From: an uncultured Gammaproteobacteria bacterium | Lineage (GTDB): Bacteria; Pseudomonadota; Gammaproteobacteria; Pseudomonadales; Azotimanducaceae | Direction: 5' to 3' | DNA length: 37,357 nucleotides | Assembly: GCA_913050215.1 (NCBI GenBank) | Contig: CAJXBG010000029.1 | Span: 1-37,357 of the forward strand | Shown here: positions 16,843 through 25,268 of the stretch, piece after piece | Position numbering within the stretch: position 1 is the stretch's first letter | Layout: every line of letters begins with the position of its first letter | Notes under the pieces: generated by a model | Seen by the model: the letters and a program-made list of their open reading frames with translations, nothing else | Database searches by the model: none | What the model was told of the DNA's origin: nothing | Made by a program: the position numbers and the translations under genes

Positions 16843-18945
16843 ATGAAAGGTACCGTGCACTATGAAACCCGGGGCGAAATAGCCCTGCTGAGCATCGATA
16901 ATCCCCCCGTGAACCCACTGTCCTCTGGCGTGCGACAGGGGTTGTTTGACGGTATGACTAAGGCATTGGCGGATGAAGCCGTAAAAGCTGTCGTGATCAC
17001 TGGTCTCAATAGAGCCTTTATTGCCGGTGCTGATATTAGTGAATTCGGCGCAGCTGCGAGCGAAGGTGTTGGGCTTGGTGAAGCCCTAGAGATCATGGAG
17101 AACAGTACAAAGCCTGTGATCGCAGCGATCAATGGCACGGCGTTCGGTGGCGGTCTGGAAACCGCGTTGTGTTGTGATTACCGAATTGCAGCACCAACCG
17201 CGCCTGTAGGTCTGCCTGAAGTGAAGTTAGGGCTATTACCTGGCGCAGGCGGCACTCAGAGACTACCTCGCCTTATTGGTGCTCAGGCAGCATTGAAGGC
17301 CATCGTCTCTGGCGATCCGATCATGGCACCCCAGGCGCAGAAGCTTGGCATTGTTGATCGAATTGCAGAAGGGGATATTGTCGAGGAAGGTATCAAGTAT
17401 GCTGAGGAAATCGTTGCAGCGGGCAGTGCGACGCGAAAAATTCGGGATCTGACAGATAAAATCGCTGGCGACAAGGGTAATACTGCTGTTTTCGAGGAGG
17501 CTGCAGCGCAGCTGAACAAAACCAATCGAGGACAATTTGCACCGGCGCAAATTCTTAAGTGTGTTGAAGCGGCGGTTAACGCCGACAGTTTTGATGCTGG
17601 TATGGCGGTTGAAAGAACGTGTTTTGCGGCCTGTATGCAAGACCCCCAGCGCGAAGCGCTTATTCATATTTTCTTTGCAGAACGAGCCGCTAACAAGATT
17701 CCTGGTTTGTCCAAAGAAGATCCGCTAATTGACATCAATAAAGGCTCTGTTATCGGCTCTGGCACGATGGGTGGCGGCATCGCTATGTGTTTTGCTAATG
17801 CCGGCATTCCAGTTCGTTTACATGATAATAACGCAGAAAATCTTGCAAAAGGATTGAAGGTTATTGAAGGGAATTACGCACGCACTGTTTCCAAAGGCAG
17901 GTTGACGCAGGAAGCAATGGATAAGCGAATGTCATTGATCATTCCTACTGAGAACTTTGATGATCTGGGTGATGCTGATGTGGTGATTGAAGCGGTTTAC
18001 GAGAATCTAGATCTGAAAAAAGAAATCTTTGCCAAGCTGGATAAGGTCATGAAGCCAGGCGCATTGCTGGCGACTAATACCTCAGGTCTGGATGTTGATG
18101 CGATAGCCAACATGACTTCGCGCCCAGAGTTTGTTTGTGGCATGCATTTCTTTAGCCCTGCCAATGTCATGCGTTTGCTGGAAGTTGTCCGAGGCGATGC
18201 TTCGTCGCCTGCAACCCTGGGCACGGCGATGGCACTGGGTAAGCGTTTAGGTAAAGTTTCGGTGATGGCGGGTAACTGCCCAGGCTTTATCGGTAACAGA
18301 ATGATCGGTGGGTACAGCCGTCAAGCCAGTACGATGATTTTGGAAGGCGCTAAACCTGCTGACGTTGATCGGGTGATTTATGATTTCGGCTTGGCGATGG
18401 GGCCGTTCACCATGGCAGACATGGTTGGGCTAGACCTGGGTTGGAGAGCGCGCAAAATGGTGGGTGGTTCCAACGAAATTACGGCAAGAATCCCTGATGA
18501 ACTTTGTGAACTGGGTCGCTATGGTCAGAAGAACGGTAAAGGCTACTATCAATATGCTGAAGGTGACCGTACTCCACGTCCTGACCCAATTGCAGATGAG
18601 GTTGTCGCCAAGGTTGCAAAGGACTCAGGGCTGAAGCAGAAAGCGTTTAGCGATGACGAAATTCTAAAGCGGTGTATTTATCCGTTGGTAAACATTGGTG
18701 CCAAGTTACTTGAAGAAGGCCATGCATTGCGTGCCGGCGACATTGATACAGTTTACGTTAATGGTTACGGCTTCCCGACCTACGTGGGTGGACCCATGTG
18801 GTTCGCAGACGCACAGGGTCTTGACACCGTGTTAGCCGATATCGAGCGCTTCTACGACGAAACGGGCGATGCTGTTTGGCAACCTTCTGAGCTTCTTAAG
18901 AAGCTTGTTGCGGAGGGTAAAACTTTCGCCTCAATGGACGCATAA
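16843..18945 (+). CDS. Multifunctional enoyl-CoA hydratase/isomerase and 3-hydroxyacyl-CoA dehydrogenase
   Basis: Beta-oxidation enzyme: hydrates trans-2-enoyl-CoA and oxidises L-3-hydroxyacyl-CoA with NAD. The crotonase domain (residues 1-190) has the oxyanion-hole GADISEF, FGGGLE with Glu106, and GLPEVKLGLLPGAGG with Glu126, both catalytic acids. The dehydrogenase half starts near residue 298 with GSVIGSGTMGGGIA (NAD fold) and has catalytic His in MHFFSPAN near 432. The C-terminal half-domain includes VNGYGFPTYVGGPM. At 700 residues it resembles the FadJ/FadB and peroxisomal MFE-1 layout. No thiolase (fadA/fadI) is adjacent, so it is not a standard fadBA operon. A hairpin follows the stop codon. 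Confidence 0.92.
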   Translation: MKGTVHYETRGEIALLSIDNPPVNPLSSGVRQGLFDGMTKALADEAVKAVVITGLNRAFIAGADISEFGAAASEGVGLGEALEIMENSTKPVIAAINGTAFGGGLETALCCDYRIAAPTAPVGLPEVKLGLLPGAGGTQRLPRLIGAQAALKAIVSGDPIMAPQAQKLGIVDRIAEGDIVEEGIKYAEEIVAAGSATRKIRDLTDKIAGDKGNTAVFEEAAAQLNKTNRGQFAPAQILKCVEAAVNADSFDAGMAVERTCFAACMQDPQREALIHIFFAERAANKIPGLSKEDPLIDINKGSVIGSGTMGGGIAMCFANAGIPVRLHDNNAENLAKGLKVIEGNYARTVSKGRLTQEAMDKRMSLIIPTENFDDLGDADVVIEAVYENLDLKKEIFAKLDKVMKPGALLATNTSGLDVDAIANMTSRPEFVCGMHFFSPANVMRLLEVVRGDASSPATLGTAMALGKRLGKVSVMAGNCPGFIGNRMIGGYSRQASTMILEGAKPADVDRVIYDFGLAMGPFTMADMVGLDLGWRARKMVGGSNEITARIPDELCELGRYGQKNGKGYYQYAEGDRTPRPDPIADEVVAKVAKDSGLKQKAFSDDEILKRCIYPLVNIGAKLLEEGHALRAGDIDTVYVNGYGFPTYVGGPMWFADAQGLDTVLADIERFYDETGDAVWQPSELLKKLVAEGKTFASMDA

Positions 18946-18976
18946 GCTCACTGTAACAGGTGTCGTAGATTAGGTG

Positions 18977-19036
18977 ACCCGCTGCTTTGGCGCTTGCTCA
19001 GGATTAAAATTGGGTAAGCGCTTCGAAGCAGCGGGT
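18977..19036 (+). terminator. Strong hairpin terminator
   Basis: ACCCGCTGCTT at 18977-18987 pairs with AAGCAGCGGGT at 19026-19036 (11 of 11). An inner CGCTTGC/GTAAGCG pairing extends the stem. The right arm runs into a T-rich stretch (TTTCCTTTATA). It lies between convergent genes and should end transcription of the fatty-acid oxidation gene; it may also help the opposite strand. Confidence 0.75.
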
Positions 19037-19041
19037 TTCCT

Positions 19042-19566
19042 TTATAGTGTATCTACAGACAATGACTTTGCCTTCCTAAAAGCCGCAAAAGCCAGCACGG
19101 TAATGACGTAGAAGGTAATAAACATGCCCAGTCCGCCGCCAAGGAATGCAAGCGCACCGGGTATGTCACCGGGTCCGAAGGGCGTATCCCCGATAGACAA
19201 ACCCCGATTGGTTGAAACATTTCCACCCCAGTAGAACAGCGTATTACCCCAACCCATGATGATCATTCCCCAACCTGACCAATTGAAATGACGTTCGCTT
19301 AGATCGAGTTTTAACATGATCAAAGCAACTACCGCCATCATTACACCGTTAGTGATGCCGCCAACATGGGCAGCTTGCCAACCACGGGTCGTGCCCGGAA
19401 CCGACACTTCCCAGACCGGTAATGGCCATAAGGTTACAGCATCAAGTAGTGAGAAAATAAGCATCACGCCGGCGGCTAGACCAATAAGCAGGATGGTCAT
19501 GCCGTGAGCGATAACAAGATAACTGAGTCTCTGACGGGCTAGCGTGATTGATGGTTGTTCTGGCAT
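19042..19566 (-). CDS. Styrene-oxide isomerase-like (StyC-like) integral membrane protein
   Basis: Predicted membrane enzyme, 174 residues with four hydrophobic helices (about 18-42, 70-88, 98-114, 138-163). It follows the StyC pattern: a VPGTTRGWQAAHVGGITNG block with His67 and Asn73, GWGNTLFYW with Asn108 and Tyr112, then STNRGLSIG and FGPGDIPG. As I recall, StyC uses heme b with the equivalent His as ligand and the equivalent Tyr and Asn near the substrate, and rearranges epoxides to aldehydes. The Asp before GW in StyC appears replaced by Met here. It starts 18 bp after the di-iron protein gene with AGGAA upstream. The true substrate is unknown. Confidence 0.7.
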   Translation of the reverse strand: MPEQPSITLARQRLSYLVIAHGMTILLIGLAAGVMLIFSLLDAVTLWPLPVWEVSVPGTTRGWQAAHVGGITNGVMMAVVALIMLKLDLSERHFNWSGWGMIIMGWGNTLFYWGGNVSTNRGLSIGDTPFGPGDIPGALAFLGGGLGMFITFYVITVLAFAAFRKAKSLSVDTL

Positions 19567-19584
19567 GGTTATTTCCTGTTGAGT

Positions 19585-20520
19585 TTATGACGGGGTCATC
19601 ATTTCTTCTACGGATTTTTTATTAAGCAAATGGGGATCATTCCCTTCTGCGTAATACTGGCGCCATGCGACAGCGAGCGCATTTTGTGAGTTTGTACAAA
19701 TGGGATGATTGCGTGGATGGTATTTTCGAGAGAATACGGGTAGGCCGGCAACGGCAAGATCCCAGGCGAAACCGGCAAAAAATTTCCAAGCTTTGAAGGC
19801 GCGTCCGGGTTGCTTGTAAAAACCCTCGACCTTAATCATATGAGCGAAGGCTTTGAATGTTTCCCATGCAATATGACTGTAGGCGTAGCAAACCATGCCC
19901 CGTCTATACCATTCATTATGGGGATAGAACGCCTGATAAAAGTCGAAGGCCACCGCGCCATGCTCGACCTCTTCGACTTGATGCCAGACCCATAGCGCTC
20001 TTATTGTCGGGTCGGCTTCTTTCATGAATTCTTCGTACCTGTTGAGTATGATCATGCCGCCGAGGAAGGTAAAAGTCTCATAGCCTGCAGTAAAACCAAT
20101 TTTGAAACGATGACTCTTGCTGCTAAAAGCTCTCTCGAACCAAGTTTTTGCTGATTCATCCAACCTTGTGAGATCCGGGTATCGCTTGGCTAATCTTTTG
20201 GTCCAGTTAACAAAGTTGAAAGCATGATGTGCTTCCTGGCCAATAATACGTTGAATATCGTCTATGAGCTTGGGCTCGGAGAGAGCACCTCGATACTGAC
20301 GCATCACCTTGACGAGAAATCGTTCGAAATGAGGTACGTGAACGCCTAAGGCGTTGATAAAAATCGCGAAGTCTGGATTGCTTCGGCTCCATACAGGGTC
20401 GTGGTTCTCAACGTTGTCAAAATCAAACCTGAGTTGGCGAACAGGAAAATTATCCATTGGGTGGATAGACTCTTGAACACTTGCCGCGCTGAATGCAGTT
20501 TTATCGGATTGAGTAACCAT
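19585..20520 (-). CDS. Ferritin-like di-iron protein, PF10118-type 'metal-dependent hydrolase'
   Basis: Predicted soluble metalloprotein, 311 residues. Helices carry a complete ferritin-like di-iron ligand set in order: Glu66 (VPHFERF), Glu96-x-x-His99 (GQEAHH), Glu148 (GYETFTF) and Glu184-x-x-His187 (EEVEH). This order, E / ExxH / E / ExxH, is that of ferritin-like oxygenases, desaturases and oxidases. The overall pattern (FINALGVHVPHFERF, RIIGQEAHHAFN, HQVEEVEHGAVAFD) matches the PF10118 / COG3687 family, whose biochemical role is not settled. ATG at 20520 is preferred to a GTG one codon earlier. It is the first gene of a two-gene unit with the StyC-like isomerase. Confidence 0.8.
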   Translation of the reverse strand: MVTQSDKTAFSAASVQESIHPMDNFPVRQLRFDFDNVENHDPVWSRSNPDFAIFINALGVHVPHFERFLVKVMRQYRGALSEPKLIDDIQRIIGQEAHHAFNFVNWTKRLAKRYPDLTRLDESAKTWFERAFSSKSHRFKIGFTAGYETFTFLGGMIILNRYEEFMKEADPTIRALWVWHQVEEVEHGAVAFDFYQAFYPHNEWYRRGMVCYAYSHIAWETFKAFAHMIKVEGFYKQPGRAFKAWKFFAGFAWDLAVAGLPVFSRKYHPRNHPICTNSQNALAVAWRQYYAEGNDPHLLNKKSVEEMMTPS

Positions 20521-20757
20521 CACGTTCCGGTCTTTGCGAGTAACTTTAATTTGAGTTTAGCTTGTCTACAATCGCGGGTAAATGATGGCTTACAATCTGG
20601 TCGCCAGGCGTCGCTGGCTGAGCGATACACTATCAACAATTTTGATGCGCGCTCAGCTATTCTGGCCTCTGAAATAGTCCTGTTCGGCGTGGTGATCGAC
20701 TGCTCCGGAGTTTTATCTCATGTACTTATCGTAAAAACCTAAATTACAGGGGTTAAA

Positions 20758-20771
20758 AACGCCGCGGCGTT
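20758..20771 (+). promoter_or_regulatory. 14-bp perfect GC-rich palindrome
   Basis: AACGCCGCGGCGTT is its own reverse complement. With no loop it suits a dimeric DNA-binding protein better than an RNA hairpin. It sits in the gap between the divergent di-iron and serA genes; which one it serves is unknown. Confidence 0.4.
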
Positions 20772-20884
20772 CCGTGATTAGGAAGTCTCTATTAACTTTG
20801 GTAATACTTTTTGGAAGAATTTTCATTTAACTCGTCTCCTATCCGTGGGTGTTTTGTGTAGAATGTGCCGCTTCATTCAGGCGC

Positions 20885-20901
20885 ATTCGGTATAACCGAA
20901 T
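20885..20901 (+). promoter_or_regulatory. Inverted repeat just before the serA ribosome site
   Basis: ATTCGGT and ACCGAAT, a perfect 7-bp inverted repeat with a 3-base spacer, directly precede AAAAGGAG. It could form a small hairpin in the leader or be an operator. Confidence 0.4.
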
Positions 20902-20919
20902 AAAAGGAGCAATCGACAA

Positions 20920-22098
20920 ATGCACAAGGTGAAAACCCTTAACAATATCTCCGACAAAGGATTAGGCAAGTTTGCGCCCGACGGATACGAGCTAAGCGAT
21001 GATCACGCAGACCCGGAGGCGATTGTACTCCGAAGTCACAAATTGACGGCCAATGACATTACCCCATCGCTGAGGGCGGTGGGTCGCGCGGGTGCAGGTG
21101 TGAACAATGTGCCAGTCGATGTCTGTACAGAACGAGGCGTGGTTGTGTTTAACACACCAGGCGCTAATGCGAATGCAGTAAAAGAGCTGGTGATGGCCGG
21201 TTTGTTGTTGTCCCGTCGCGGGATCATCCCTGGTATTGAGTATGTCAACTCGCTGGCAGGCAGTACCGACAAGGCCGAGTTGAATAAAACAGTAGAAGCA
21301 GCAAAGAAGCAGTTCAAGGGCAGTGAGCTGAAGGGCAGAACCATGGGCGTATTGGGTCTTGGTGCGATTGGTTCTATGGTTGCTGAAATGGCGTTGCAGA
21401 TGGAAATGGAAGTACTTGGGTTTGACCCAGCGCTGTCCGTTGAAGCCGCCTGGAGATTATCCAGTCAGGTAAGGAAAATGGAGAATATGCAGGCGCTGTT
21501 TGCGCAGTCCGATGTGGTGTCAATACATGTACCTGCGCTCGACTCTACCCGAGGAATGATTAACAAGGAAACCTTGGCAAGTTTTCGTGACGGCGCTGTT
21601 CTGCTCAATTTCGCGCGAGAAGAATTAGTCAACACCAACGATATGATTGATGCGCTAGAAAGTGGAAAAATCTCGCAATATATCTCTGATTTTCCGACAC
21701 CTGAGCTCATCGGTAAAGCGGGCGTGACGTCTACGCCTCACCTCGGTGCGAGTACTGCAGAGGCAGAAGAGAATTGCGCCATGATGGTTGCAGACCAGAT
21801 GATTGATTTTCTCGAAAATGGCAATATCCGTAACTCGGTTAACTTCCCGGCTTTGACGCTAGAGCGGACTGATGGCTTCCGAATTGCCTTGTCCAATAAT
21901 AATGTGCCGAGAATATTGGGTAGTGTGTTATCCATCCTCGCGGATAGAAACATTAACGTGATCGATATGTTGAACAAGAGTCGGAACGATATCGCCTACA
22001 ACTTGATTGATGTTGCCAGTGAACCAACCGCTGATTTGATCAAAGACATCGAGATGATTGACGGTGTCATCAATGCGAGAAGCCTTGGCGAAGGCTAA
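20920..22098 (+). CDS. serA: D-3-phosphoglycerate dehydrogenase
   Basis: First step of serine synthesis: 3-phosphoglycerate to 3-phosphohydroxypyruvate with NAD. The 392-residue chain has the NAD fold GVLGLGAIGS near residues 143-152. The catalytic triad can be read as Arg233 (LNFARE), Glu262 (TPEL) and His274 (TPHLGAST). A C-terminal ACT-like domain (about 318-390, NNNVPRILGSVLSILADRN onward) suggests serine feedback control. It is shorter than E. coli SerA (410) and of the compact type. GGAG precedes the ATG. The stop overlaps the convergent mnmC stop by 4 bp. Other 2-hydroxyacid dehydrogenases are possible but fit the N-terminal and ACT parts less well. Confidence 0.88.
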   Translation: MHKVKTLNNISDKGLGKFAPDGYELSDDHADPEAIVLRSHKLTANDITPSLRAVGRAGAGVNNVPVDVCTERGVVVFNTPGANANAVKELVMAGLLLSRRGIIPGIEYVNSLAGSTDKAELNKTVEAAKKQFKGSELKGRTMGVLGLGAIGSMVAEMALQMEMEVLGFDPALSVEAAWRLSSQVRKMENMQALFAQSDVVSIHVPALDSTRGMINKETLASFRDGAVLLNFAREELVNTNDMIDALESGKISQYISDFPTPELIGKAGVTSTPHLGASTAEAEENCAMMVADQMIDFLENGNIRNSVNFPALTLERTDGFRIALSNNNVPRILGSVLSILADRNINVIDMLNKSRNDIAYNLIDVASEPTADLIKDIEMIDGVINARSLGEG

Positions 22099-24002
22099 CC
22101 AGTCTGCCTGTCCTGCTTGTTTCGGTCTCTGATTTTGAAACGTGCAGGATCGAGTAGCCCCTGCCAACTCGTCGGCGAGGGTTCATTGCATATCAGTCGT
22201 GCCAAGTATTCGCCGCTGGCAGGCGCGTGCGTCGCACCATGGGCGCCAAACCCTGTGCATACATAGAGTCCTTTTTCGTAGCCGGTGAATTCGCTCGCGA
22301 TCTTGCGTTGCTGATTCTCAAGGCAGAATTGTTTGAGTGCACGCCAGTCGGGTAGCCCGCCCACGATCGGTATTCTATCGCGGGTCGTGCACCGAACACC
22401 GACCTGTACATCGGCTATCTCAAAGTAAGTGCCGATTGTTTCCTGAAGTGCCGCCATCAATTTCTGCGTATCGTTGGCATCCGGTTGCAGGGAAATCGAT
22501 TCTCGGGAGTTGGTTCCACTGAAGATACGTGTGCCGTCGTGGTTTTCGGGGAATAATGTATTGCTGTTACTGCTGCTGATAGCATTGGACTGAAACTGTT
22601 CGGTACGAACTGATATTGCCTGGCCTCGATTCGTATTAAGCTCGAGGGGTTGTAAAACATTAAGGGTTGAATAACCGGTTGCGAAGATAACATTAGCCGC
22701 TTCAGTGATTTTGACGCCCTGCGGGTTGAGCAAAGACCAACCGTGCTCGGATTGCTCAATGCCTGAGACCTCGGTGTTGGTTAATAGGTCGATTTGTTGC
22801 AGAGTCTCGTGATAAGCCTCTAGAACATTTAACCAAGCGGCTGACTTGAAGACCAAATATCCCAGACCTTCCTCCTGCTCGTAGCTGATAAAGCAATCTG
22901 GAAAATAGTCGCTAACCCGCTTTAGCCGATCGGCTTCTTCTGCATTTTTAGCGAGTTTCTCGTATTCACATCTATTCGCATGCCTCTCCCTCAGCGCATA
23001 CTGAAATGCGCTTAAGGAAAATATTGATAAAGGATCAGGCCTAGCGCTGATGTGAGGATAGACGGCAAGCTGATTGATGGCGGACGCACCGCTGATGGGG
23101 TGTGCCCCTTGCTCAACAACTTGAACCTTGTGTCCCCTTTTTAATAATGATTTTGCACAAGCAAGTCCGGCGATACCGGCTCCGACAATCACCGTTTGAG
23201 TTTCTTTAGGGGACGGGTTTTGCTTCTGGGAACTCAGAGGGGTAGTGCTGATGTCATGCGTTGGAGCTTGGAATCTAGCAGTGAGCATCTCATGCTTTCT
23301 GCCGAAGCCCTGTTTTTTAGTGATAATGAAGCCGTGGCTTGAAAGTCCTCTCCTTAATGCACCGGATACCGAGTAGGAACTCAATGTTGTGCCTGAATGG
23401 CTGAGAGTCGATAGTCGGGCAAGGAGTTCAGCGTTCCACATACGCGCATTCTTGCCGGGGCTGAATCCATCGAGAAATATCGCATCAACTCTATGCTGAA
23501 GTTCTTTGAGCGCAGTGACGTCAGCGCCCAGAACCAGCGTGAGGCAGATGTTGTCGGACAACCAGATGAGATGCGTGCCGCGGGTAGCTTCGGGGTAAGC
23601 ATCGATAAGTTCCGAGGCAAGGGTTTTCAACTGTTCATCTTCAAGCGTCGCGTACAGTTTTTTCAAAGAACGAACATCCACTGGATGTTTTTCGATAGAG
23701 ATGAAGTTAAGAATGGTCCCCGGTTTCGTTTGACAGGTTTGCCACAACTGTGCGCTCAACAGGCAATTGAGCCCGAAGCCAAATCCAAGTTCGAGTATGG
23801 AGAAAGAAACTTTTCGTTCTTTCCAGCGTTCACGGAGTTTGTTTGCCGCCAAAAAGACGTGGCGTTTTTCTTCTACACCCTGATCTGGGTTCCAATAGAT
23901 GTCCCCGTACTCAGGAGAACGGGGTGCACCTGCGCTATCCCACTCGACCTGCGCGTAAGGCTGCAGATAACCCGCTGAAGTGCTGTCTGTTTTTCCGCCC
24001 AC
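22095..24002 (-). CDS. mnmC: Bifunctional tRNA mnm5s2U34 biosynthesis enzyme MnmC
   Basis: Completes the wobble modification mnm5s2U: an FAD domain removes carboxymethyl from cmnm5U and a methyltransferase domain adds methyl from SAM. The N-terminal part has VEWDSAGAPRSPEYGDIYW, a match to the E. coli start region, and the SAM motif ILELGFGFGLN. The FAD domain begins with VIVGAGIAGLACAKSL and ends in TGFGAHGATHAPASGEYLA. I chose GTG at 24002: it overlaps the preceding TAG by 1 bp and gives 635 residues, near the 668 of E. coli. An ATG at 24053 with GGAG upstream is the alternative and would extend into the sulfurtransferase gene. Confidence 0.9.
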   Translation of the reverse strand: MGGKTDSTSAGYLQPYAQVEWDSAGAPRSPEYGDIYWNPDQGVEEKRHVFLAANKLRERWKERKVSFSILELGFGFGLNCLLSAQLWQTCQTKPGTILNFISIEKHPVDVRSLKKLYATLEDEQLKTLASELIDAYPEATRGTHLIWLSDNICLTLVLGADVTALKELQHRVDAIFLDGFSPGKNARMWNAELLARLSTLSHSGTTLSSYSVSGALRRGLSSHGFIITKKQGFGRKHEMLTARFQAPTHDISTTPLSSQKQNPSPKETQTVIVGAGIAGLACAKSLLKRGHKVQVVEQGAHPISGASAINQLAVYPHISARPDPLSIFSLSAFQYALRERHANRCEYEKLAKNAEEADRLKRVSDYFPDCFISYEQEEGLGYLVFKSAAWLNVLEAYHETLQQIDLLTNTEVSGIEQSEHGWSLLNPQGVKITEAANVIFATGYSTLNVLQPLELNTNRGQAISVRTEQFQSNAISSSNSNTLFPENHDGTRIFSGTNSRESISLQPDANDTQKLMAALQETIGTYFEIADVQVGVRCTTRDRIPIVGGLPDWRALKQFCLENQQRKIASEFTGYEKGLYVCTGFGAHGATHAPASGEYLARLICNEPSPTSWQGLLDPARFKIRDRNKQDRQTG

Positions 24003-24844
24003 TATTTCGCAGAAAGGTGGGTGGCAACTGGGCGGCTTGCGTCTGTAATCCATTCGCTCCATGAGCCAGGATAGAGAATGGGCTCCGGATATCCAGCATG
24101 AACCAAGGCAAGAATATTGTGTGCAGCAGTGACGCCGGAGCCACAGTAACAAGCTGTTTGAGTGCTGCTTATTATCCCAGCGTCAGCAAATCGAGCCTGT
24201 AATTCATGGGTCGATTTAAAATGCATTGTATCGGTGAGGTTTTGCATAAAGGGCAGGCAGTGCGCGCCGGGTATGTGTCCGGCGATGGGGTCAATGGGTT
24301 CAACCTTGCCATCGAACCGTTCCTGATCCCTTGCATCGATAATGAAGTGTCCGCTGTCGAGTAAGTCGTCAGCGTGAATGGTTTTGGTAATAGCGGAGCT
24401 AGGCGTAAATTGTGAAGAAACCGGCTGGGGTATGGCTGCGTCAGTCGCAAAACCGGCTGCCTTCCACGCCATTAAGCCGCCTTCGAGCACTGTGACATTT
24501 GCATGACCAACCCAGCGCATCATCCACCAAAGTCTTGCGGCAAAAGCACCGTTAGCATCATCATAGGCGACGATACGTGAGTGGTTTGTGACACCCCATT
24601 TTTCCAGTGTTGTCACAAACGCATCTTTTTCAGGTAATGGGTGTCTACCGGTGACGCCGGGTGTTATTGGTCCGCTTAGATCATCGGATAAATGTGCAAA
24701 TTGAGCCCCTGGGATATGCGCGTCATCGTATGCCCGTTTCCCGGCGGCTTCGTCCATCAGGGATGAGCGACAATCGAAGATGAATAGTGATTCGCCGTCG
24801 CTTTGCCATTGCGCCAGTTCGACGGGGGTGATGAGTGTGCTCAT
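24002..24844 (-). CDS. sseA: 3-mercaptopyruvate sulfurtransferase
   Basis: Two-domain rhodanese that moves sulfur from 3-mercaptopyruvate to a thiol acceptor. The N-terminal rhodanese-like domain (1-130) is the inactive one; the C-terminal domain has the active loop CGSGVTA with Cys234, the mercaptopyruvate-type loop rather than the basic thiosulfate type. At 280 residues it has the family length. The ATG at 24844 lies 29 bp after the yciH stop. Its TAG overlaps the GTG start of mnmC by 1 bp, so the two are translationally coupled; mnmC makes a thiolated tRNA base, which makes a link by sulfur supply tempting but unproven. Confidence 0.92.
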   Translation of the reverse strand: MSTLITPVELAQWQSDGESLFIFDCRSSLMDEAAGKRAYDDAHIPGAQFAHLSDDLSGPITPGVTGRHPLPEKDAFVTTLEKWGVTNHSRIVAYDDANGAFAARLWWMMRWVGHANVTVLEGGLMAWKAAGFATDAAIPQPVSSQFTPSSAITKTIHADDLLDSGHFIIDARDQERFDGKVEPIDPIAGHIPGAHCLPFMQNLTDTMHFKSTHELQARFADAGIISSTQTACYCGSGVTAAHNILALVHAGYPEPILYPGSWSEWITDASRPVATHLSAK

Positions 24845-24873
24845 AAATTTTCCTCAAGCGCATTGTTCATTAG

Positions 24874-25251
24874 CTATCCGCCACTTATCTTGACCGAATA
24901 GCCCTGATTGACCAACTCGACTTTCAGTTTTTCTCGCTGATCACCCTGAATAATGATCACCTCTCCTTCGATAGTGCCGCCAACGCCGCACTTAGCTTTC
25001 AGTTTTTTTGCTAGCGCTTTCATGTCTTTCTGGTTAAGCGGCAAACCTTTGATGGATGTGATGGGTTTGCCAGCCCGCCCTTTAGATTCTCTTTGCAGAT
25101 AAATATGACCGCTGGTGGATCCTGCTGCAGCCTCATCTGCTCGATGACAAAGACAAGCATCAACCGGTTGATTGCAGTTGGGGCAGTGTCGCCCCGACTC
25201 TGTTGAATAGACGAGGCCTGACCGTTTTTTACTACCTGTTCGTTGTGCCAT
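24874..25251 (-). CDS. yciH: SUI1/eIF1-family translation factor YciH
   Basis: Ribosome-associated eIF1-like protein thought to influence initiation fidelity or act under stress. The 125-residue chain has a Cys-rich N-terminus (Cys23, 26, 33, 35 in RHCPNCNQPVDACLC), a possible zinc knuckle absent from E. coli YciH but, as I recall, present in the Pseudomonas form. The SUI1 domain occupies about residues 60-125, with KKLKAKCGVGGTIEG and IIQGDQREKL. It is 17 bp after the upstream unknown gene and 29 bp before sseA, within the same minus-strand run. Confidence 0.92.
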   Translation of the reverse strand: MAQRTGSKKRSGLVYSTESGRHCPNCNQPVDACLCHRADEAAAGSTSGHIYLQRESKGRAGKPITSIKGLPLNQKDMKALAKKLKAKCGVGGTIEGEVIIIQGDQREKLKVELVNQGYSVKISGG

Positions 25252-25268
25252 GATCAGATGTTGAGGCG

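Larger units (their letters stand above)
20521..20919. other. Divergent intergenic region of about 400 bp, no gene
   Basis: This lies between the di-iron protein gene (minus) and the SerA-like gene (plus). Forward reading frames here are antisense extensions without family resemblance. It holds a 14-bp perfect palindrome (20758-20771), a TAGAAT that could be a -10 box (20859-20864) and a 7-bp inverted repeat next to the serA ribosome site (20885-20901). Confidence 0.6.

Noticed and set aside
20401-20742. 113-codon forward frame starting inside the di-iron gene
   Set aside because: Its first third is antisense to the di-iron gene and the rest has no family marks; treated as a chance frame.
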